A stretch of 64,000 nucleotides of DNA from Henckelia pumila (Eukaryota; Streptophyta; Magnoliopsida; Lamiales; Gesneriaceae), in NCBI RefSeq assembly GCF_033568475.1, contig NC_133123.1:161277753-161341752 (forward strand), given 5' to 3'. Both the position numbers and the translations under genes were made by a program. Shown one piece after another: positions 58,161 to 64,000 of this stretch; the stretch's first letter is position 1; the number at the start of each line of letters is the position of its first letter. A model generated the notes under the pieces. That model was not told where the DNA came from. It searched no databases and saw only the letters and a list, made by a program, of their open reading frames with translations.

Positions 58161-59404
58161 GAATACACTCTGAAACTTATTTTCTTTCTTTTCAAAATGA
58201 TCAAGTGAAGTTTAGTTCACTTAATCTGTTTTCTCAACTTCTAAAACGGTTTGAACAACTTAAATAGTGCGGAAATAGTTCAGAGGTTTTAGTGATGCAA
58301 AGACAAGTTATAACACGATGTATGAGCAATATATAAGATAAATATGCAGTAAATACTAAGGCACGATTTATGGAAGTTCGAAGGCTTAATCCTTCTACGT
58401 CTCCCCTTCTTCCACTTAGGAAGGAATTCACTAGAAGACTTTGGTTATTACAACGTCTTGCAATACACCCACTTCAGACTTAGGACTTATCCAATGCCTA
58501 ATCCAAAACTCCTAGATTTACACAGATAAGATTCTCAGTTCTTATCAGACTGGTGGAAGCTTTCAGAGTAGCTTCAAGTATCTTCAATAATGAATACAGT
58601 CCGGTTGAGCTTCTCAAACTGCAGAGCGGTCGAGAGGCTTGGAAACCCTAGGATGATCCTTGAAGATCAGATATGTAAACTGTAGGCGAGGGTTTATTTG
58701 AGCAGCAAGTGAATGATCTTGTAAGTGTGCTCAAGTATTGCTTCAGTATATCAGATGAGGACTTCTGATAGTATTCAAGTGATTGAGTTGATTGAGATTT
58801 TTTCGTGTTGCTTGTATTCCTGTCACTTCTTGAGCAATCTTCCCTTTATATAGGTCAATCATCAACGTCTTTATTTTGAACGTTCTGATGCTGCATTGAA
58901 TGGACATTTAATGCTTCATAAATGCATTGATGATTCTGCATGAAGATCGTACACTTCTTTAAATGCAGACAACTTCCAGGGTCCAAAACTGGTATAAACG
59001 GTCGAATGCTTTATCTGTAGCCATTCTGCGTTTTTGCCATTTTAGTGCAACTTGTTGTCTCGATGCAAGAGTCAACAGATCTTCTGATACGCCGGTTCTT
59101 CTTTTGATAAAAGATCTTGCAATGAACGTCTTATTTCAAGTATTTGTCTTGAGATATCTTGATAAGCAGTTGGCATTCTACCGGTAGATAGATTTATCCT
59201 CTGCTGGTTTGAATAACCAGTCGATAGGCTTGTGACTGCAACCGGTCGAGAGACAAAGGCGGTTGACAAGATTCCGGTAGATAACTTGAAGGGTTTAGAC
59301 GGTTGCGGTAGGAGTTGTAGTAGATTCCTGAAATACAAAAGATTGGCAGCACATTCCTATACAATGAGTTGTTGTTTGTTATCACCAAAATGTCGGATTC
59401 AACA

Positions 59405-59420
59405 ATTTCCCCCTTTTTGG
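59405..59420 (-). other. SIRE-2 polypurine tract
   Basis: The minus strand reads CCAAAAAGGGGGAAAT against the 3' LTR. A near-copy (CCAAAAAGGGGGAAG) occurs at 59704-59718 inside the end of ORF3. Confidence 0.85.
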
Positions 59421-59581
59421 TGATGACAAAACTTAAGTGCTCCGAAAACAATATAAAAGCATTAAAATGAACTTCATTGAGAGAATGAATTTCATTAATT
59501 ACAATAACCATTCTTATTACACCTACTGAAAAAAGAACAAAATGTGATACAACTGCGATAAGTAAAGAAGAGACAAGTTGT

Positions 59582-62362
59582 TCATCTTTTGAACCAACTG
59601 GCTCCTCCTGTCCTATCGCCTTCTCTTCTTCTTCTGTCGGCTTCTTCCTTTCTTCTGGATTCTTCTTCACGTCTTCTTGCCTCTGCTGCTCTTCGTTGCT
59701 CTTCTTCCCCCTTTTTGGCATCACCTTGGTTGAGTCGAAGGATGATCTCAGTGAGTTGAGTGCCAAGGCAGGCTTGCATAGTATCAATTTTTGCATCTAG
59801 TTGAGCAATTAGAGTAGCTTGCATAGTGTCCATCCGATCATTCAACTGCCTATGAAGGCGATTTTCGGATCTGACAACTTGTTCGGAGACGGTAGAGAGC
59901 GTTTGGATTTGAGTGCGATGATGGGAAGTGATCTCTTTGGACAGATGAGCAAGGTCTCTAGACACGGTCTCAAAATGCCGAATCATCGTCTTGCGTGAAT
60001 TGTCAACCCATGAGGATGTGTTTGTGATGTCTTGTGAAAAGGATCGAACTGTTTGCATGAGCTCATGAAGCCTATTTATCAATGTGTGATCCAGAGCTGC
60101 TGCCATGGCTTCAATATATGAGTCATCAGTCTGAAGCATTTGACTCTGTGTGTCATTCCTTGGTGAAGCCGGGCCAGACTCAAGATGATGTGATGCTGGT
60201 GATCTGGCTGGTGAGCTAGCTGATGGACCTTCCAATAGTGGTACAGTTGGAGATGTAGGGGTCTCGACTGCAGCCAAGATGGTTGGTGGAGTAGCAGGAT
60301 CAGCACTCGGTTCATCCATTAGGAGATCTTCCACAAACTTTTCAGTAGATGGAGACGGTTGAAGTGCTGGGTCAGCATCAGTCACTGGCTGTTCTGGAGG
60401 TGCAAGTGATACAATAGTGCTTGGTATCTCTGTTGGGGGCACTACTGCTTCACTGCTGCAAGGAGCCTCTGTCACAGAGGTGACAGGAATTTCTTGTTCA
60501 ATCACTTCTAAAGAATCTTGTAGACGACTGGGAGAGGTGTGAGCGGTCGCCGCTGGAGATGAGTGAGCAGTCACAGCTGCTTCCGGTTGAATTACTGCTT
60601 GGACTACGGTTGAGGCGGGGTCGACCGATGAAGATGCTGCCACAATCGATCCTAGAGCGGATGACTAAAACAGGTCAGCAGTGATGAGACCGGTCAGAAT
60701 CCCATCTGAAAGAGTAATAGCAGAGACGTTTTCTTCACCCTGATCTTGGGTAAGAAAAGTCTTCATCATCACCTGTGCTTCCAGTCCATAAGCCTGTATA
60801 CAAGCTGCTGAAGCTGTCGTCTTTACGTTGTTAAGAGCTTGGAAGTGCTGAAGTAGTTGAGTGATTTGACGTAGACTATTCTGTAGTCCAGTCAAAATCA
60901 CAAAGTCATCGGTGGCGGTAGGACTCTTGGATTTGAAGTTGTTGACACGCTCAGTAATCAACAGAGATATCAGGCTTCCTCGAAGCTTCAAGTCGATGAG
61001 CTGTCTTCTTCCCAGAGCCTCCACGATGTCTTCAGTGTCAGCAAAAAGAAGCATCTTCTGCTCAATAACGTTCAGAGCTTTCCACTTAGGAAATATTTGA
61101 GCAAGCGTCAGGTGAGTACGGGAATGATGCCATCTGTCAAAGCGCTGTAGGTGACGCTTGACAGTGCGGAGAACGTGAGAGATGATCAAGTTGAGCTCTA
61201 CAGTAGCTGCTGGTTGAGCCTTAGGTGAGTAGATCATCACACCTTTCCCTTTGTCCTTGGGATCAGCGAGAGTGACCTTTGGAGTTGATGAGGCACCTTC
61301 CATGATTATCACACCCTTGGTAGGACGTGGAGCAGTGGTAGCAGTAGTGGTAGTAGTCTCGACCGTTGGCAGAATTGGTGTTGGAACGGTAGGAGCAAGT
61401 CCAGAAAGGGACTTTAACTTCTTGTGCTGCCTCTTCTTCTCGCCTGCAGGCGTGGATGGCACAGCTGCTTTGGAGACAGAAGGAGATGACTTGCTGAAGG
61501 CTTGAATCAGTGGAACGTTCTCACATGATTCTTCTTCAGAGTCAGACTCTATGATAAGTTAACGCTTGGCAGATTTCTTGGTATGGGCTGGTTTGGCCGC
61601 TACCGGGACTGTTGAAAGCGGTTGAGTGACATCAACAACACTTGCGGTTGAAGGCAGAGTGTCAACCGCAACCTCTTTCTTGTTCAAAAACTTGAAGATT
61701 GTAGACTTGTTGAGCCATTTGGTGGGATGCAGAGGCTCAGTCTTGGAGAAGTCTACTCCAAGGACGCTCAAGGTGTGGCAAATTTGCAGAGCAAATCCCT
61801 CGGATTGCCCTTTTCCCCTGATCATTTCACATAAAGTAGTGAACAATATGTCTGACCAGTTGATGTTGATTTTGGAGGCGATACAAGCCATGTATTGGAA
61901 TTTCTCCATCGTCACCTTGTCGTACGATCCAGCCTTGGCAAGAAGATTCTTGGCCACGATGTTGGTCAATAGCCTGAATGGAGCTTTAAGAGATGTCTTC
62001 TGAGCCGGCAGTTTGATCGGAGCATCAGTGGTTGAGAATTCCTTCAACCAGTATGAGCAGTTACCATCGGGAAGATCCGCGCATTTTGTCAAACCCCTGG
62101 AGGGCAGATCAAATGTGCTGGCGAAGAACTTTTGATTGAAGGAGTAGGACTCTGTCCGGATCAAGCATTTGACAGTCCCATGCTCGATTTGAGCGGTTGC
62201 AAAGAACTCCTTCAAGACAGGCAGATCGCAGATGGCGCTGCTTCCCAAAAACTTCTTCAGTCCAGAGGCTTCAAGCATGGTGAAGACCTCAGTGATTCCT
62301 GCATTGTTTGCCTCAATAACGGAATCAAATTTGATTGCAAGGCAAGTCTTCTGGATCGACAT
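59582..62362 (-). pseudogene. SIRE-2 third ORF (ORF3), one frame with two stop codons
   Basis: From the ATG at 62360-62362 to the stop at 59582 one frame spans 927 codons and is interrupted only by TAA at 61559-61561 and TAG at 60665-60667. The N-terminal domain (residues about 1-250) has IVAKNLLAK (135-143) and INWSDILF (167-174), as in SIRE-1 ORF3. A long Pro/Thr/Ser/Ala-rich middle follows. The end has a predicted coiled coil (RMDTMQATLIAQLDAKIDTM) and a highly charged tail (EEEQRRAAEARRREEESRRK). I see no hydrophobic membrane segment. It is placed like the env-like gene of other Sireviruses, but the composition argues for a structural or RNA/DNA-associated protein. The function is unknown. 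Confidence 0.75.
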
Positions 62363-62725
62363 GATAGCTGTAGATAAGAACTCGAGCAGAGAGTAAGCAA
62401 AAGCTTGATAGTAATACGATAGAACTTTTAATGCAATATGAAAGCTTTAGCAACGGTGAAAGGTTGATATACGAGTGTAAAGAAGTATATATAGGAACCT
62501 ATGGGCCATATGGTGATGTCATGAAAAGTATTTTTGAAATTCAAAAAGTTTTGAAGAGTATAATCACCGCGCCCAATCAATGTCATTTGGTTCAAAGCAC
62601 AAAGCTGCTAGTACGGAGCCTGTCAGAGACTAGCTAAAGGCGGATGATATGCCAGCATTTACGGCAATGTAACAGCTAAGCTATTAAAGTCATACTAGCA
62701 ATCATTCCCCCTAAAAGCATGCATA
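62363..62725. other. SIRE-2 spacer between ORF3 and pol
   Basis: No supported gene. On the plus strand a TATATATA box lies at 62486-62493, followed only by a very short frame. A polypurine run (ATTCCCCCT, plus strand) is at 62704-62712. The matching place in SIRE-1 is ~1.5 kb longer and holds two antisense ORFs. Confidence 0.5.
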
Positions 62726-64000
62726 CTAACTTAGTTCTACTAAGCCAAGAATATTTCGAAAATATGAAAACTTAGCGTCTGGTAAAGGCTTGGTGAATAT
62801 GTCTGCTGCTTGCTGATCGGTAGAGATGTATTCCAGCCTGATTTCCTTCTTTAAGACATGATCTCGGATAAAGTGATGCCTGACATCAATGTGCTTTGTC
62901 CTAGAGTGCATCACTGGATTGTGAGTGATGGCTATGGCACTTGTATTGTCACAGTAGATTGGAGCTTCACTCGACCGGATTCCATAATCATTAAGCTGTT
63001 GTTGAATCCAGAGTATTTGAGCACAACAGCTGCCAGCAGCAAGGTATTCTGTTTCGGCGGTCGAGGTAGCAATTGATGTCTGCTTCTTACTTGAACACGA
63101 AATTAGTCTATCTCCAAGGAATTGACATGTGCCACTTGTACTTTTGCGATCAATTCTACAACCTGCATAATCTGCATCTGAATAGCCAATAAGATTAAGA
63201 TTTGAATCTTTGGGATACCAAAGACCCACATTAGTAGTTCCTTTAATATATTTAATTATTCGTTTGGCGGCAATGAAATGAGATTGCTTAGGTGCTGCTT
63301 GAAATCTAGCACATAAACAAACTGAATACATGATATCCGGTCGACTGGCAGTCAAATAAAGCAATGAGCCAATAAGGCCTCGATACATTGTTACCTCGAC
63401 CGAGATTCCCCCTTCATCTTTATCAAGCTTGATTGATGCACTCATGGGGGTAGATACAGTTGAGCACTGTTCCATTCCAAACTTCTTTACCAATTCCTTG
63501 GCATACTTGGATTTATTGATAAATATTCCAGTTTCAAGTTGCTTCACTTGCAATCCAAGAAAGAAATTTAGCTCGCCCATCATGCTCATTTCAAATTTCT
63601 CCTGCATCATCTTAGAGAACTTTGAGCACAACTTGGGGTTAGTTGACCCAAATATAATTTCATCAACATAATTTGTACTAGTAACACATGATCACCTTTT
63701 ACAAATTTAAACAAGGTCTTATCGACCGTTCCAATTTGGAAATCATGTTCCAGTAAAAATTTTAGTAATGTATCATACCATGCACGCGGTGCTTGTTTTA
63801 ATCCATAGAGGGCTTTGTCAAGTTTATAGATATATTGAGGATGAGTAGGATTGACAAAACCTGGTGGTTGTTCAACGTACACCTCTTCTTGAAGTAGACC
63901 ATTGAGGAATGCAGACTTGACATCCATTTGATAAACTTTAAAGTCCTTGAAAGCTGCATAGGCAAGAAAGATGCGGATTGCTTCTAGTCTTGCAACTGGC
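62726..64000 (-). pseudogene. pol: SIRE-2 reverse transcriptase and RNase H, cut by window end
   Basis: From the window edge the frame reads [40 protein letters not shown] and [20 protein letters not shown]. It then shifts at a one-base contraction near 63670-63673, exactly at the catalytic box. Beyond the shift are [19 protein letters not shown], RNase H ([32 protein letters not shown]) and the proper C-terminus [14 protein letters not shown] at 62726. Next to the break the codons read Val-Asp-Glu where the family has Val-Asp-Asp, so a catalytic Asp also appears lost. Upstream domains lie off-window. Confidence 0.88.

Larger units (their letters stand above)
48668..59404 (-). repeat. SIRE-2 3' LTR, interrupted by Copia B
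   Basis: Starts TGTTGGGATCGGTTCAGAGG at 48668 and ends GGATTCAACA at 59404; without Copia B and one GAATA it is about 1276 bp. The part 58560-59310 is dense in CCGGT(C/T)GA-type motifs. The TATA box (TATATAAAG, minus strand) is at 58844-58852. The partner LTR is off-window. Confidence 0.85.
48668..64000 (-). mobile_element. SIRE-2: second Sirevirus-like copia element, split by Copia B and cut by the window end
   Basis: SIRE-2 sequence is 48668-48704 plus 58166-64000. From the left, in reverse orientation: 3' LTR, polypurine tract, ORF3, then pol read from its 3' end. Its RT, RNase H and ORF3 are clearly related to SIRE-1 but diverged, and its LTR is different. Gag, protease, most of integrase and the 5' LTR are beyond 64000. 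Confidence 0.9.

Noticed and set aside
62431-62637. 68-codon plus-strand ORF in the SIRE-2 spacer, a possible counterpart of the SIRE-1 antisense ORFs
   Set aside because: Its start lies upstream of the TATA box and it shows no visible similarity to either SIRE-1 antisense ORF.

Overview
The window looks like a stretch of plant nuclear genome, most likely a eudicot. It is AT-rich, has one intron-bearing gene for a plant-specific Dof transcription factor, and is otherwise filled with nested plant transposable elements. The SIRE-like elements carry a third ORF with a domain that, from memory, is especially common in annotated Gesneriaceae (Lamiales) proteins, so an asterid is a low-confidence guess. 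I see no rRNA, tRNA gene, CRISPR array or organellar segment.

Layout. (1) 1-3850: the 5' part, on the minus strand, of a Ty3/gypsy retrotransposon: broken gag, a primer-binding site and a ~3.0-kb LTR. It sits in a ~190-bp sequence that recurs at 16573-16780. (2) 3851-16.6 kb: non-genic DNA with three hAT-like miniature elements (3879-4391, 5105-6028, 14846-15072), a tandem array of ~283-bp period (about 6037-9740) split by a 1435-bp solo LTR (7515-8949), inverted repeats near 12.0-12.86 kb, and three exon-like segments at 12892-13556. (3) 17358-18568: the Dof gene, two exons and a phase-0 intron, 318 aa. (4) 20441-36149: a Mutator-like element with ~90-bp terminal inverted repeats and a FAR1-type transposase gene on the minus strand. 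The gene is split by a complete Ty1/copia element (Copia A, 24923-34168, TSD GTTTT). (5) 36158-48655: a complete Sirevirus-like copia (SIRE-1, minus strand, TSD TATAT) with gag, pol, a third ORF and two opposite-strand ORFs. (6) 48668 to the window end: a second Sirevirus-like copia (SIRE-2, minus strand). Its 3' LTR is interrupted by Copia B (48705-58160, TSD GAATA), a relative of Copia A; SIRE-2 pol runs off at 64000.

How it fits together. Only the Dof gene looks like an intact host gene. Every retroelement protein-coding region has at least one break. Many breaks are single-base contractions in short runs, so either the copies are decaying or the assembly has residual homopolymer errors. 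The nesting gives a relative order: the MULE is older than Copia A, and SIRE-2 is older than Copia B. The most unusual items are the FAR1-type transposase still lying between Mutator-like ends, and the SIRE elements' extra region: a long third ORF shared by two diverged elements, a possible splice acceptor just before its ATG, repeated polypurine tracts, and TATA-headed ORFs on the opposite strand.
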